A stretch of 64,000 nt of DNA from JAAYBF01 sp963716445 (GCA_963716445.1 OY970313.1:992001-1056000); one strand, 5' to 3'; numbered from the stretch's first letter, positions 18,189-27,676 are shown. Notes: generated by a model not told the origin, from the letters alone. Translations and numbers: made by a program.

Positions 18189-19411
18189 TGGCGTCCGCCG
18201 AGCGAGGCCCCCGTCAAGGCCTGGCGCGCGAGCGGGAGTCGGCGGACGGCGGGCCGGTGGGGACGGTCGACGAGGAGGCGGTCTACGAGGAGGATCTCGA
18301 CGAGGACCTGCGCGTCTCGGGCATGGGGGCGATGCTCGGCGACCGGCGCCAGCTGGCCTTCGGCGGGCTGCTCGTCCTGGCGCTGATCGCCGCGATCTAC
18401 GTGCTCGGGCCGCGGATCGTCGGCCTCGACGACGAGCTGGCGCGCATCCACGACGCGAGCTGGGGCTGGGTCGCGGTGGCGATCCTGTTCAACGTCGCCT
18501 CGTTCGCCGCCTACGTCGCGCTCTTTCGCGGCGTGCTCGGCGGCAGCGCGGCGGCGTCGGTGCGCGAGCGCCTCGACGCCCGCGCCAGCTACCAGATCAC
18601 GATGGCCGGGCTCGCGGCCACCCGGATCTTCTCCGCTGCGGGCGCCGGCGGCATCGTGCTCAGCTACTGGGCGCTGCGCAAGGCCGGGATGCCGCGGCGG
18701 CGGTCGGCCTGCCGGATGGTCGCGTTCCTCGTGCTGCTCTACTCGGTGTACGGGGTCGCGTTGATCGCCTGCGGCGTGCTGCTGCGGACCGGCGTGCTGC
18801 CCGGGGACGCTCCGGTGGCGGGGACGATCGTGCCGGCAGGGCTCGCCGGCGCGGCGATGCTGGTCGCCGGTCTGATCGCCCTGATCCCGGGCGACCTCGA
18901 GCGCCCCCTGTCCAGCGTCCGCGGACGCGGCCGCCTCGCGCGCCTGGCGGCGAAGCTGGCGCCCGTGCCCACGACCGCGTCGAGCGGCATCCGGACGGCG
19001 ATCCAGTACGTGCGCCATCCCCGCCGCGGCGCGTTGGCGATCGCCGGCGCGGTCGGCTTCTGGGCCGCCAACATCGGCGTGCTGTGGGCGAGCTTCGAGG
19101 CCTTCGGCGGCGAGGTGCCGTTCGGCGTGCTGGTCCAGGGGTTCTTCGTCGGGATGGCCGCCAACCTGATTCCGTCGCCCGCCGGAGGCGTCGGCTCGGT
19201 CGATGCCGGGATGATCGGAGCCTTCGTGCTGTTCGGTGTGCCGGGCGGCATCGTCTTCCCGGCCGTGCTGACATACCGCGTGATCGCCTTCTGGCTACCG
19301 ATCCCGCCCGGGATCGTCGCCTTCTTCCAGCTCAGGCGGACCGTCGCAGGCTGGGATGCCGAGCGGCAGGGCTATACTTCAGAAAGTAAAGTAAGAGCGG
19401 AGGCCTCATGA
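18188..19411 (+). CDS. Flippase-like membrane protein (LPG synthase TM-domain / UPF0104 family)
   Basis: A 407-aa protein with an acidic N-terminal tail (residues 1-50, rich in Glu and Asp) followed by about eight transmembrane helices. The family motifs are the RIFSAAGAGGIVLSYWAL segment (near residue 140) and the late NLIPSPAGGVGSVDAGMIG, both characteristic of the MprF-type/YbhN flippase domain. No synthase domain is attached, so it is the transmembrane module alone, as in AglD/YbhN-like proteins. It overlaps the PAP2-like gene by one base and trxB by four. Confidence 0.88.
   Translation: MASAERGPRQGLARERESADGGPVGTVDEEAVYEEDLDEDLRVSGMGAMLGDRRQLAFGGLLVLALIAAIYVLGPRIVGLDDELARIHDASWGWVAVAILFNVASFAAYVALFRGVLGGSAAASVRERLDARASYQITMAGLAATRIFSAAGAGGIVLSYWALRKAGMPRRRSACRMVAFLVLLYSVYGVALIACGVLLRTGVLPGDAPVAGTIVPAGLAGAAMLVAGLIALIPGDLERPLSSVRGRGRLARLAAKLAPVPTTASSGIRTAIQYVRHPRRGALAIAGAVGFWAANIGVLWASFEAFGGEVPFGVLVQGFFVGMAANLIPSPAGGVGSVDAGMIGAFVLFGVPGGIVFPAVLTYRVIAFWLPIPPGIVAFFQLRRTVAGWDAERQGYTSESKVRAEAS
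19373..19378 (+). promoter_or_regulatory. Putative -10 element for trxB
   Basis: TATACT inside the last codons of the flippase-like gene, 29 nt upstream of the trxB ATG. A leader of about 20 nt would carry the GGAGG at 19399-19403. trxB may thus have its own promoter in addition to operon read-through. Confidence 0.4.
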
Positions 19412-20436
19412 GCGCAGGCAGCGGGGACGGCAAGGTCGAGAACGTGATCATCGTCGGCAGCGGGCCGGCGGGCTACACGGCTGCGCTCTACACGGCGCGC
19501 GCCGATCTCGAGCCGCTGGTCGTCGAGGGCTTCCAGTGGGGCGGCCTGCTCCAGCAGACGACCGACGTCGAGAACTACCCCGGCTACCCCGAGGGAATCA
19601 TGGGGCCGGAGATGATGGAGCAGTTCCGCGCCCAGGCCGAGCGCTTCGGAACCCGCTTCGTGACCGACGACGCGACGCGGATCGAGCTGTCCGACGGCGG
19701 CGTGCACAAGGTCTGGGTCGGCGACGACGAGTACCGCGCGAAGACGGTGGTCCTCGCGATGGGAGCCGAGCCGCAGAAGCTCGGGGTCGCCGGCGAGGAC
19801 GAGCTGGCCGCGCGCGGCGTCTCCTACTGCGCCACCTGCGACGCGGCGTTCTTCCGCGACAAGCCGACGATCGTCGTCGGCGGCGGGGACACGGCGATGG
19901 AGGATGCGACGTTCCTCGCGAAGTTCGCGTCCGACGTCAAGGTCGTGCACCGCCGCGACGAGTTCCGTGCCTCGGCGATCATGCTCGACCGCGCGCGGCA
20001 GACCGAGAACATCGAGCTGGTCACGCCGTACGTCGTCGAGCGGTTCGAGCCCGGCGAGAGCGGGGCGCTCGCGCGCGCCGTGCTGGCGAGCACCGACGGC
20101 GGCGAGAGCCGCGCGCTCGACGTCGACGGCGCCTTCATCGCGATCGGCCATCGCCCGAACTCCGAGCTGGTGGAGGGGCAGGTCGGCGTCGACGAGAACG
20201 GCTACGTGCTCGTCGAGGGCCGCTCGACGCGCACCAACCTCGGCGGCGTCTTCGCGGCCGGCGACCTGACCGACCCGACCTACCGGCAGGCGGTCACCGC
20301 CGCGGGCTCCGGCTGCGCCGCCGCCCTCGACGCCGAGGCGTACCTGCGCGACGCGCCCATCGATCCGGAGGCCCACTGGGAGTCCGACCCCGCCAAGGTC
20401 GAGGCGGCCGCGGAGCAGGCCGCCAGGCTGAGCTAG
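19408..20436 (+). CDS. trxB: Thioredoxin-disulfide reductase
   Basis: FAD/NADPH enzyme that reduces thioredoxin. The 342-aa protein has the FAD Rossmann motif VGSGPAGYTAALY (residues about 16-28), the redox-active CATC (C141, C144), the NADPH motif VGGGDTAMEDA and the C-terminal FAD motif GVFAAGDLTDPTYRQAVTAAGSG. The ATG is preceded by GGAGG and overlaps the upstream stop (ATGA). No thioredoxin gene is adjacent. Confidence 0.96.
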   Translation: MSAGSGDGKVENVIIVGSGPAGYTAALYTARADLEPLVVEGFQWGGLLQQTTDVENYPGYPEGIMGPEMMEQFRAQAERFGTRFVTDDATRIELSDGGVHKVWVGDDEYRAKTVVLAMGAEPQKLGVAGEDELAARGVSYCATCDAAFFRDKPTIVVGGGDTAMEDATFLAKFASDVKVVHRRDEFRASAIMLDRARQTENIELVTPYVVERFEPGESGALARAVLASTDGGESRALDVDGAFIAIGHRPNSELVEGQVGVDENGYVLVEGRSTRTNLGGVFAAGDLTDPTYRQAVTAAGSGCAAALDAEAYLRDAPIDPEAHWESDPAKVEAAAEQAARLS

Positions 20437-20453
20437 ACGGTCCTATGCACTAG

Positions 20454-22880
20454 TTAAGCGGTCTTCGCGATGCCAAGAGCCGCGCGAAAGGCCGGGTGGA
20501 TCACGTAGCGCGCTTCATTCTTTGCGACGGCGTGTGTTAGCTGTCGGAGGTTGAAGCGAACTTGATAGGAGTACTTCTCGGTTTGGCTCGTCGGGTCGAC
20601 GATCCCAAGCACGCTGAACCAAAGGAGTAACTCAATTGCTGCGGGAATGGCGTCATCAACAACACCCTCGTCTCTCAGCCTGGCTTCCATTTCGAGAGGG
20701 GTGAGTGATACTGGGGCGCCTTGGAAGGCATAAACAACCTCGGCAAGGATGGGGTGTGTGTCCTCAATCTCGTAGGCCGTAGCCACCAACATGTCCTCAG
20801 AAAAGCTTTGCTCCGCCTGAAGGATGTCTTGAGCCCTAACTTTCTCTTGGCCGCGATTGACCGCAACCTCGACTGCGCGCTGAATGAACGTGAGAACATC
20901 GCGAGGACGCATCAACGTACGATCTAGCATGTAATGAAATGACTCCTCTGCACCGATGTGCGACTCAAACAGTGTGGGCCACATGGTTGTGAAGTCGCCC
21001 TCAAGGGACGTGCTTGACTCGATTCGTCTCTTTACTATCTCGCGCAGAACCTCCGAGTCGTCCATATCTAGACGTACGGCGGAGTCCTTCCCACGGTCGG
21101 GGGTAGATCGCTGAAGGTGCTCCCAAATGTCCGTCCTAAGAAAGACGAGACATCTAAAGTCAACCCCCCCACGCTCCAACTGCCGCTGGAGCTTTCTCCC
21201 AGCCTCAAGAAGGCCGCGAACAATCAGTATCTCGTCCGTGGTAGTTCCACGAGTAGCCCAACTTTTATCAATATTGTCAATAAGCATTGACACAGAGCGC
21301 TTATCGCTGAGGTAGGCGCTCACGGCGTCGTCGAGATCGGCGATGTCCTTCTCGTAGATCAACTCCGTGAGGTCATCTCTATGTTTGACCTCGCCTTTCG
21401 CCTCGAAGCGCTCAACGAGGCGGTCGACCTGACGTAGTAGTCGCTGTGATAGGTCGTCGCCGCTGGCTAGGCGATGCGCCAGATAAGCATCTTCGAGCTC
21501 ACGGTAGCGCTCAAGTCGAAGGGGGTCCATCTGGGCATAGTGAAGCTCACGAGTAAGAACTTTGTGGGCCAGCTCTGATAAAAGGATGTAGTTCCAAAAC
21601 GCGATAACCGTGTGCTCTTGGAGGCCGAGCGGTAGCTCATCAAGGATTGCCTCGCGGAGCTTTGTGAACTGGTGGCCATCCGGCTTCATATCGAGCACGA
21701 GGTCCGCTCGGCTGGCACCGATCGCATCGCGAATCTCATAAAAGACGGCGGTTTTCCCGGTGCCCTTTCTCCCGACAACAAGGCGGGCTCTTCCTTGGAG
21801 GGCTTGTCTGAACTGCCCCGTCCGGACGAAATACTCTCTAAGACCGGTGATCTCGTTCTCGGCTGCTACATCCCCGAGATCCAAACTCTCCAACAGCCCA
21901 GCAGGCGGTTTGGCGTGTCCGCCCGTTGCCTCCTGCAAGCGTGCTACGACCTCACGCACGGGCTCCTCGAGAAGCCCAATCACTTGACGTGGCTCGTCGT
22001 ACGCCTGAACGACGTCCCGATAGTCAATAGGCTGCGGTACGTCCCCCTCTTGCAGCATCACAACGACCTTGCCCTCGGCCATCGCCATGCCGCAAACCAG
22101 GGCACACATTGCATTATGTGGACGGCTTCCCTCGCGATTGGGGTCCAAAAGGTTCGCGACTACGCCGGTCGAGCCCCTGACTTGCTTGCGAGCCGCGGAT
22201 AGGGACAGCCGGCGGGTCTCCTGAGGATCATGTGCGCGAAATCTGAGTCGCGATTTTTTTAGGGTCGAGAGAAGGAGGACCGCTCCCTCTGTCTCGATGG
22301 GTCCCTTGAGGACATAGATAGGAGAATCGGTATAGGTCTTTCTTGGCGGTATGGGTAATGGCTTTGGAAATGGCTCTCGAAGCTTCTCTGCAAGCTCACT
22401 CGAGTTTGTGAAGTCGAGGTAACCCAGCGTGTCAAGGAGGCCTACCCCATCAAAGTCCTTCTTATCGCTCATCATTGTGGCGTCTCTCACGGGGACTACA
22501 GGCAGGCCCAAACCAATAGCGAATCCGATCTCGAACATCAGATTGAAATTAAGCGTCGTGACGTCGGCGACCACTACCGACGACGATCGCATCCCTTTAC
22601 AAATCTCGGTGAATATCATCTGACCCCGAATGGGCAGGTCTTTCCATAGGCGCCATGCTTTGGGGTCGCCGCATGCGTCGCGTAATGTGTTAACCGCTGT
22701 CTCGATGGTTGACGCAATGGAGCGAGGCTCGCTGGCATAGAGGCACAGGGCAGCGAAGCTGTCCAGGTCGGCAAAAGTTTGGTCGCAGGGACCATTCGCG
22801 TACTGGCAATACGCAGGTGGAACATGAAGGTCGGCTGGACCCTGGGAGCCGTTCTCCGTAAGCTGGTTAGACGTGGTCAT
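20454..22880 (-). CDS. STAND-like P-loop ATPase (Sll1717-type) with two N-terminal deoxyribosyltransferase/TIR-like domains
   Basis: An 808-aa protein in three parts. Residues about 44-165 form a nucleoside-deoxyribosyltransferase/TIR-like Rossmann domain, with VVVADVTTLNFN then MFEIGFAIGLG carrying the candidate catalytic E117. Residues about 187-310 repeat the fold, but the equivalent acidic position is lost (HNAMCALVCGMA). Residues about 345-700 are a P-loop ATPase: Walker A GRKGTGKT (370-377), Walker B LIDNID (533-538) and FLRTDIW (580-586). A winged-helix-like C-terminus follows. Codon use (ATA, AAA, AGT, TTG frequent) differs sharply from neighbours, indicating transfer. Domain architecture resembles NTPase sensor plus nucleotide-processing effectors of anti-phage systems; that role is inference. 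Confidence 0.75.
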   Translation of the reverse strand: MTTSNQLTENGSQGPADLHVPPAYCQYANGPCDQTFADLDSFAALCLYASEPRSIASTIETAVNTLRDACGDPKAWRLWKDLPIRGQMIFTEICKGMRSSSVVVADVTTLNFNLMFEIGFAIGLGLPVVPVRDATMMSDKKDFDGVGLLDTLGYLDFTNSSELAEKLREPFPKPLPIPPRKTYTDSPIYVLKGPIETEGAVLLLSTLKKSRLRFRAHDPQETRRLSLSAARKQVRGSTGVVANLLDPNREGSRPHNAMCALVCGMAMAEGKVVVMLQEGDVPQPIDYRDVVQAYDEPRQVIGLLEEPVREVVARLQEATGGHAKPPAGLLESLDLGDVAAENEITGLREYFVRTGQFRQALQGRARLVVGRKGTGKTAVFYEIRDAIGASRADLVLDMKPDGHQFTKLREAILDELPLGLQEHTVIAFWNYILLSELAHKVLTRELHYAQMDPLRLERYRELEDAYLAHRLASGDDLSQRLLRQVDRLVERFEAKGEVKHRDDLTELIYEKDIADLDDAVSAYLSDKRSVSMLIDNIDKSWATRGTTTDEILIVRGLLEAGRKLQRQLERGGVDFRCLVFLRTDIWEHLQRSTPDRGKDSAVRLDMDDSEVLREIVKRRIESSTSLEGDFTTMWPTLFESHIGAEESFHYMLDRTLMRPRDVLTFIQRAVEVAVNRGQEKVRAQDILQAEQSFSEDMLVATAYEIEDTHPILAEVVYAFQGAPVSLTPLEMEARLRDEGVVDDAIPAAIELLLWFSVLGIVDPTSQTEKYSYQVRFNLRQLTHAVAKNEARYVIHPAFRAALGIAKTA

Positions 22881-22987
22881 ATAGGCCGGTGAGGGATCCA
22901 GAGCGTCAGTTGGATTAGAAACAAACCATACTGTCGATCTGAAGCAACTTCCACTGCAGTGCCATCTCGAAGGGGTGGCGGTCGGCT

Positions 22988-24625
22988 CTAGGCCAGCAGA
23001 GAGCTAGCTGTAACTGCGGTAGGCGTTGGTTCCTTCGCGGGAATTCGCCTCATCGCGTGCTCGGCGAGCGCGGTGATCGTCAGGCTCGGGTTGACGCCCG
23101 GATTGGCCGGAACCGCCGAGCCGTCGCAGACGAGCAGGTTGCGGTAGCCGAAGACGCGCTGGTCGCGATCGACCACGCCCTGCTCGGCGTCCTCCCCGAT
23201 GACGGCGCCGCCGAGGACGTGCGCGGTGGTGGGGACGTTCCAGAGCGCCTCGCCGATCGAGCTCTGGGCGATGCCGCCGATCCGCTCGGCGAACCACTCG
23301 GCTACCTGGTTGGCGACCGGGATGAAGGTCGGGATCGGCTTGTCCGGGTCCTGCTCGGTCTGGAGGCGGACGCGTCCGTTGCGGGTCGGCTTGGGCCGCA
23401 GGGCGATCGCGTTGTCGAGCGTCTGCATGACGAGCAGGATGATCGTGCGCCGCGACCAGCCGGGGGTGGCGATCAGCCTGAGCAGGCGACGCGGATGGCG
23501 CAGCAGCGTGCCGAGCAGCTTGAGCGGTCGCGTGACGCGCGTCCCGTCGCCGACGAGCAGCGTGTAGAGGCTTTTGACCGCACCTCCCTGATGTCCGTAG
23601 ATCACCGTCTCGATGTGCGTGTCGGGGTCGGGATAGACGCTCGAGGTGATCGCGATCCGCTTCGTGTAGTCGACCTCGTCGTCCGGGGCCGTGACGGCGA
23701 GGATCGCCTCGCTGTTGGTCCGCACGAGCTCTCCGAGGCGCGGCGAGAGGTTGGGCAGCGAGCCGCTGTGGCGGCAGTTCGCGAGCAGGCTGTTGGTGCC
23801 GAGCGGGCCGGCCGAGACGACGACGCCGCGCGCCGTCTGAACGCGGCGGTCGCGACGCAGCCAGGCGCCTGGCCGCTCGCTCGTCACGAGGTAGCCGTCG
23901 GACCCGTCGGTGGCGCCGAGCGGGCGGACGTCGACGACCTCGCGCTCCGGCATCACCTCGGCGCCGCGGCGCTCGGCGAGCCAGAGGTAGTTCTTGACCA
24001 GCGTGTTCTTGGCTCCCTGGGGACAGCCGACCATGCAGCGTCCGCAGCGCGTGCAGCCGGTGCGCGGCGGGCCCTCGCCGTCGAAGTAGGGGTCCGCGAC
24101 CGTCTTGCCGGGCTCTCCGAAGAACACTCCGACGCGCGTGCGCGAGTACGTGTCGCCGGCGCCGATCCGCTCGCCGAACTCGCGCAGCAGGTCGGCCGCC
24201 GGGTCGTCCTGGTCGTAGTCGACGACGCCGAGCATCCGCTGCGCCTCGTCGTAGTGGGCCGCCAGGTCGGACTCCCAGTCGCCGAGGCCGCTCCACTGCG
24301 GGTCCTCGAAGAAGCGGCTCGGCGGAACGTAGAGCGTGTTGGCATAGCCGAGGCTGCCGCCGCCGACGCCGCAGCCGGAGACGATCGACACGTCGCGCAG
24401 GAAGGTCAGCCGGAAGATGCCGCGCATGCCGAGCCGCGGGCTCCACCAGTAGCGGCGGAAGTCCCAGGTCGAGCGCGGCAGGTCGCCGTCCTCGAAGCGC
24501 CGGCCGCACTCCAGCACGCCGACCGAGTAGCCCTTCTCGGCCAGGCGCAGGGCGGAGACGCTGCCGCCGAAGCCCGACCCGATGACGAGCCAGTCGAAGT
24601 CGTAGCTCTGGTCGGAAGCGCTCAT
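22988..24625 (-). CDS. GMC family oxidoreductase (cholesterol-oxidase-like)
   Basis: A 545-aa FAD-dependent oxidoreductase. The N-terminal FAD site is WLVIGSGFGGSVSALRLAEKGY, with GGGSLGYANTLYVPP further in. The C-terminal signature is CDGSAVPANPGVNPSLTITALAEH. An unusual cysteine cluster, TGCTRCGRCMVGCPQGA near residue 190, resembles a ferredoxin-like motif found in a subgroup of GMC proteins. It may oxidise a sterol or alcohol; the substrate is unknown. It lies next to an arylsulfatase on the same strand but 97 nt apart. Confidence 0.87.
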   Translation of the reverse strand: MSASDQSYDFDWLVIGSGFGGSVSALRLAEKGYSVGVLECGRRFEDGDLPRSTWDFRRYWWSPRLGMRGIFRLTFLRDVSIVSGCGVGGGSLGYANTLYVPPSRFFEDPQWSGLGDWESDLAAHYDEAQRMLGVVDYDQDDPAADLLREFGERIGAGDTYSRTRVGVFFGEPGKTVADPYFDGEGPPRTGCTRCGRCMVGCPQGAKNTLVKNYLWLAERRGAEVMPEREVVDVRPLGATDGSDGYLVTSERPGAWLRRDRRVQTARGVVVSAGPLGTNSLLANCRHSGSLPNLSPRLGELVRTNSEAILAVTAPDDEVDYTKRIAITSSVYPDPDTHIETVIYGHQGGAVKSLYTLLVGDGTRVTRPLKLLGTLLRHPRRLLRLIATPGWSRRTIILLVMQTLDNAIALRPKPTRNGRVRLQTEQDPDKPIPTFIPVANQVAEWFAERIGGIAQSSIGEALWNVPTTAHVLGGAVIGEDAEQGVVDRDQRVFGYRNLLVCDGSAVPANPGVNPSLTITALAEHAMRRIPAKEPTPTAVTASSLLA

Positions 24626-24722
24626 GGGCCAGCCGCGTGCGGCAGCGGCAGTCTACCCGCGGTCGAGCGGACTGGCTGGCTGGCCAATCAGCGGGAGCGA
24701 GTCCGGCGAGCGCCGCGAGCCC

Positions 24723-26480
24723 TCAGGGCCGGCACGTGCGCACGCGACGGTCGTAGGTCGCGCGCCGGCCGTCGGCCGTCGTGACGAGCGCGCGCAGCGT
24801 CAGCCGTTGACCGCGCGGGAGCCTGCGCCGCTCGACGCGCACCGCGAAGGGCGGGCGGCGCGTTCCGCGCAGCCTGCGGGCGCCGCGGTAGTAGAAGACG
24901 CTCTCGACCTTGCCCAGGTCGGCGCCGAAGACCGCCAGGCGCAGATCGCGATCGACGCACGACGCGCTCGCGCGCGGGCGCTTGCGGCCGCGCGACCTGC
25001 GCTTCGGCGGCGGCCGCTCCTGGCGCGCCGCCAGCTTGAGCTTCGGCCGGCTCGCACTGCACGCGGTGGCGCCGCGGCAGCTCTGGAGCCTGCGCAGCCG
25101 CGCGGCGAGCGCTCGCCGCAGCGGGGCGTAGGAGTCGAGGTCCTCGAGGTTGCGCAGCTCGTAGGGGTCGTTGCGGAGGTCGTAGAGCTCGTACTCGCCG
25201 GTCGTCTTGTGCTCGATCCAGAGATAGCGCTGATTGCGCAGCGCGCGGAACATCGGCACGCCGTTGGCGCCGACGCCGTTCTCCAGCACGACCTCGCGGC
25301 CGGGCTCACGGCGCGGGTCCGCGAGCAGCTCGAACAGCGAGCGGCCGTCCAGCAGCCGCCCGGGGGGCGCGTCGGCGGCGTCGACGATCGTCGGCGCCCA
25401 GTCGATGTTGGCGACGAGCTGCCGCAGCCGGCGACCGCGCGGCACGCCCGGTCCGCGGACGATCAGCGGGATCCGCGCCCCCGCGTCGTAGGGCAGGACC
25501 TTCTCGGACGTGACGCGGTGCTCGCCGTGGAAGAAGCCGTTGTCGGATGTGTAGATCAGCAGCGTGTCGTCGAGCTCGCCGCTGCGCTGGAGCGCCGACA
25601 GCACGGCGCCGACCGCGTCGTCGACCGAGAGCAGCGACTCCAGCTCCTGCTGGTAGTTCTCCTGGATCGCGGCCTGCCAGTCGGGCGAGAGCCGCGGCCG
25701 GTCGGCGACGACCTGGGGCTGCCTGCCGACGTCGGCCTGGTCGAAGTTGGGCGGCCGCGGCAGCGGCGTCGCCGCGAAGGCGTCGCGATGGCGCGGCGCG
25801 GGGGAGGGGGTCGCAAGGAACGGCGGGTCGTCGGGGTCGACCGGCGCGCCGCTGTGCGGGGCGGGGAAGGTCAGCGAGAGGAAGAACGGCTGCTCGGACG
25901 GCGCCGCCTGGTCGATCAGCTCGGCGGCGCGGCGGCCGTAGAAGTCGGTCTGGAACTCGCCGGGATGGTCCGGCCCGGGGCGCCAGTGGATCGCGCCGTA
26001 CTCGTTGGTCTGCCAGCGGCTGTAGTCGAAGACCGACTCGCCGACGCCGGAGACCCAGTCGCTCCACCCCGGCGGTATCTCGGTCAGGTCGAGGTTCTGC
26101 ACGCCGTAGCCGTTCAGGTAGCGGCCCACGTGCATCGTCCGGTAGCCGGCGCGCTGCAGCCACAGCGGCAGCGCGTTGGCGTTGTCGAAGTTGACGTAGC
26201 CGCCGAACGGGCCCGCGTTGTGGATCACCCCGTGGTTGTGCGAGTACTGGCCCGAGAGGTAGGTGGCGCGCGAGGGACAGCAGAGCGGATAGGTCGCGAT
26301 CGCCTGGCCGAACGTCGTGCCCTGGCTCGCGATCAGGCCGACGTTGCGCTGGACCGCCGTCGAGGAGGCGGTCTGGTCGTCGGTCATGATGAAGACGATG
26401 TTCGGCCGCGCCTGTGCGGCCGGAGCGAGCAGCGCCGCGAGGACGAGGGCGAGCAGCGCCGCGCGCCTAGAGGAACGCAT
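24723..26480 (-). CDS. Secreted arylsulfatase-type sulfatase
   Basis: A 585-aa exported alkaline-phosphatase-superfamily sulfatase. A signal peptide covers residues 1-24 (ending AQA). Metal-binding IMTDDQ follows, and the sulfatase signature C67-C-P-S-R-71 lies in YPLCCPSRATYLSGQ, where C67 would be converted to formylglycine. Further metal motifs are YTSDNGFFHGEH near residue 310 and the VTSEKVLPYDAGARIPL lysine. The last 130 residues are a basic, Cys-containing extension, possibly wall-associated. It overlaps the downstream-strand neighbour (start at 27654) by 14 nt at 26467-26480. No sulfatase-modifying enzyme is in the window. Confidence 0.9.
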   Translation of the reverse strand: MRSSRRAALLALVLAALLAPAAQARPNIVFIMTDDQTASSTAVQRNVGLIASQGTTFGQAIATYPLCCPSRATYLSGQYSHNHGVIHNAGPFGGYVNFDNANALPLWLQRAGYRTMHVGRYLNGYGVQNLDLTEIPPGWSDWVSGVGESVFDYSRWQTNEYGAIHWRPGPDHPGEFQTDFYGRRAAELIDQAAPSEQPFFLSLTFPAPHSGAPVDPDDPPFLATPSPAPRHRDAFAATPLPRPPNFDQADVGRQPQVVADRPRLSPDWQAAIQENYQQELESLLSVDDAVGAVLSALQRSGELDDTLLIYTSDNGFFHGEHRVTSEKVLPYDAGARIPLIVRGPGVPRGRRLRQLVANIDWAPTIVDAADAPPGRLLDGRSLFELLADPRREPGREVVLENGVGANGVPMFRALRNQRYLWIEHKTTGEYELYDLRNDPYELRNLEDLDSYAPLRRALAARLRRLQSCRGATACSASRPKLKLAARQERPPPKRRSRGRKRPRASASCVDRDLRLAVFGADLGKVESVFYYRGARRLRGTRRPPFAVRVERRRLPRGQRLTLRALVTTADGRRATYDRRVRTCRP

Positions 26481-27654
26481 GGCCCTCGCCGCGGTAGGTC
26501 GGCACCTCGTCGACGATCTCGCCGCCCTCGATCAGGTGCAGCGTGTCGAAGCGCTCGCACAGCTCGCCGGCCTTCGCGTGGCGCATGTAGACGTTGTCGC
26601 CGACGGCGAGCGTGCGGGCCGGCTGGCCGCGGACCGGCGTCTGGACCTCGCCGGCGCCCTCGAGCGCGTCGAGCGCGAGGCCGGCGGGCAGGTAAGGCTC
26701 GGGCAGCCTGTCCTTGCCGGCGGGGCCCGAGGCGACGTAGCCGCCGCCGAGCAGCGTCACCGTGCCGGGCCGGGGGCGGCGCACCACCGGCAGCGCGAAC
26801 ATCGCGGCGGGGCGCTGGTCGAAGGCGGAGTAGCGGTCGAAGAGAGTCGAGGCGTAGAAGCCCGAGCCCGCGGTCACCTCTGTGACAGCGTCCTCGGCGG
26901 CGGTCGTGTGCAGGCTGCCGGTGCCGCCGCCGTTGACCAGGCCGACGGGCGCGACCTCGTGCACGGCGGCGACCACGGCCGCTCGCCGCTCGGCGATCTC
27001 CGCGACCGACGCCCGCTGCATCCGCCGGATCACGGAGCCCTGGAGCGGCTTGCCGAGCGGCCGGTCGCCGACGCCCGCGACGTGGCCCTCGTAGCCCATC
27101 AGGCCGTGCAGCTCGAACTGAGGCCGGCGGACGATCTCGCGCGCCAGCGCCGCGGCCGCGGCGGGGGTGCGGATCGGCGAGCGCTTCGGGCCGATCGTGG
27201 CGAGCCCGCCCGGAAGCCGGAAGCCGGTGTCGAACTCGATGCAGAGGCGCAGCGGCGCGGCGGGGGCTCCAGCGACTCGCGCCATCCAGTCGAGCTGCTC
27301 GACCGAGTCGACCATGACGATCGGCCTACCGTCGCCCTCGAGGCGCGCGAGCTCGCCCAGCGAGGCGCGGTCGGCGGTCGGGTATGCGAGCAGCAGGTCG
27401 TCGAAGCCGTGGTCGCGCAGCCACAGCGTCTCGGCGAGCGTGAAGGTCATCAGGCCCCTGAACCCGTCGTCGCGGCGGAGGATGCGGTCGAGCAGCGCCC
27501 GGCAGCGCACGGACTTGCTGGCGACCCGGATCGGCTTGCCGCGCGCCCGCGCGAGCATCGATTCGGCGTTCTCCCACAGCGCATCGAGGTCCACGAGCGC
27601 GAACGGCGCGTCGAGTCCGGCGCAGGACCGCTCGTAGAGCTCCCAACTGCTCAC
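26467..27654 (-). CDS. DSD1/D-threonine-aldolase-like PLP enzyme (alanine racemase fold)
   Basis: A 395-aa fold-type III PLP protein. The N-terminal barrel begins PFALVDLDALWENAESM, and the Schiff-base lysine lies in IRVASKSVRCRALL (residue about 47). The C-terminal beta domain carries the metal-site His/Cys region MRHAKAGELCER seen in D-serine dehydratase and D-threonine aldolase. It likely acts on a D-hydroxy-amino acid. The GTG start at 27654 is 6 nt downstream of a TAGCTT -10-like hexamer. It is divergent from acnA. Confidence 0.82.
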   Translation of the reverse strand: MSSWELYERSCAGLDAPFALVDLDALWENAESMLARARGKPIRVASKSVRCRALLDRILRRDDGFRGLMTFTLAETLWLRDHGFDDLLLAYPTADRASLGELARLEGDGRPIVMVDSVEQLDWMARVAGAPAAPLRLCIEFDTGFRLPGGLATIGPKRSPIRTPAAAAALAREIVRRPQFELHGLMGYEGHVAGVGDRPLGKPLQGSVIRRMQRASVAEIAERRAAVVAAVHEVAPVGLVNGGGTGSLHTTAAEDAVTEVTAGSGFYASTLFDRYSAFDQRPAAMFALPVVRRPRPGTVTLLGGGYVASGPAGKDRLPEPYLPAGLALDALEGAGEVQTPVRGQPARTLAVGDNVYMRHAKAGELCERFDTLHLIEGGEIVDEVPTYRGEGHAFL

Positions 27655-27660
27655 GCGGGC

Positions 27661-27676
27661 AAGCTACAGGTACGGT
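27661..27676. promoter_or_regulatory. Paired -10 elements of a divergent leaderless promoter (DSD1 / acnA)
   Basis: On the minus strand TAGCTT (27666-27661) ends 6 nt before the GTG of the DSD1-like gene. On the plus strand TACGGT (27671-27676) ends 6 nt before the GTG of acnA. Only 28 nt separate the two start codons, so both transcripts would have essentially no leader and the two polymerases would compete for the site. Confidence 0.5.

Noticed and set aside
20430..23010. Short direct repeats (GAGCTAG) near both ends of the P-loop ATPase gene as insertion-site duplications
   Set aside because: Seven bases with non-matching flanks is within chance expectation in this interval; no transposase or att site accompanies it.
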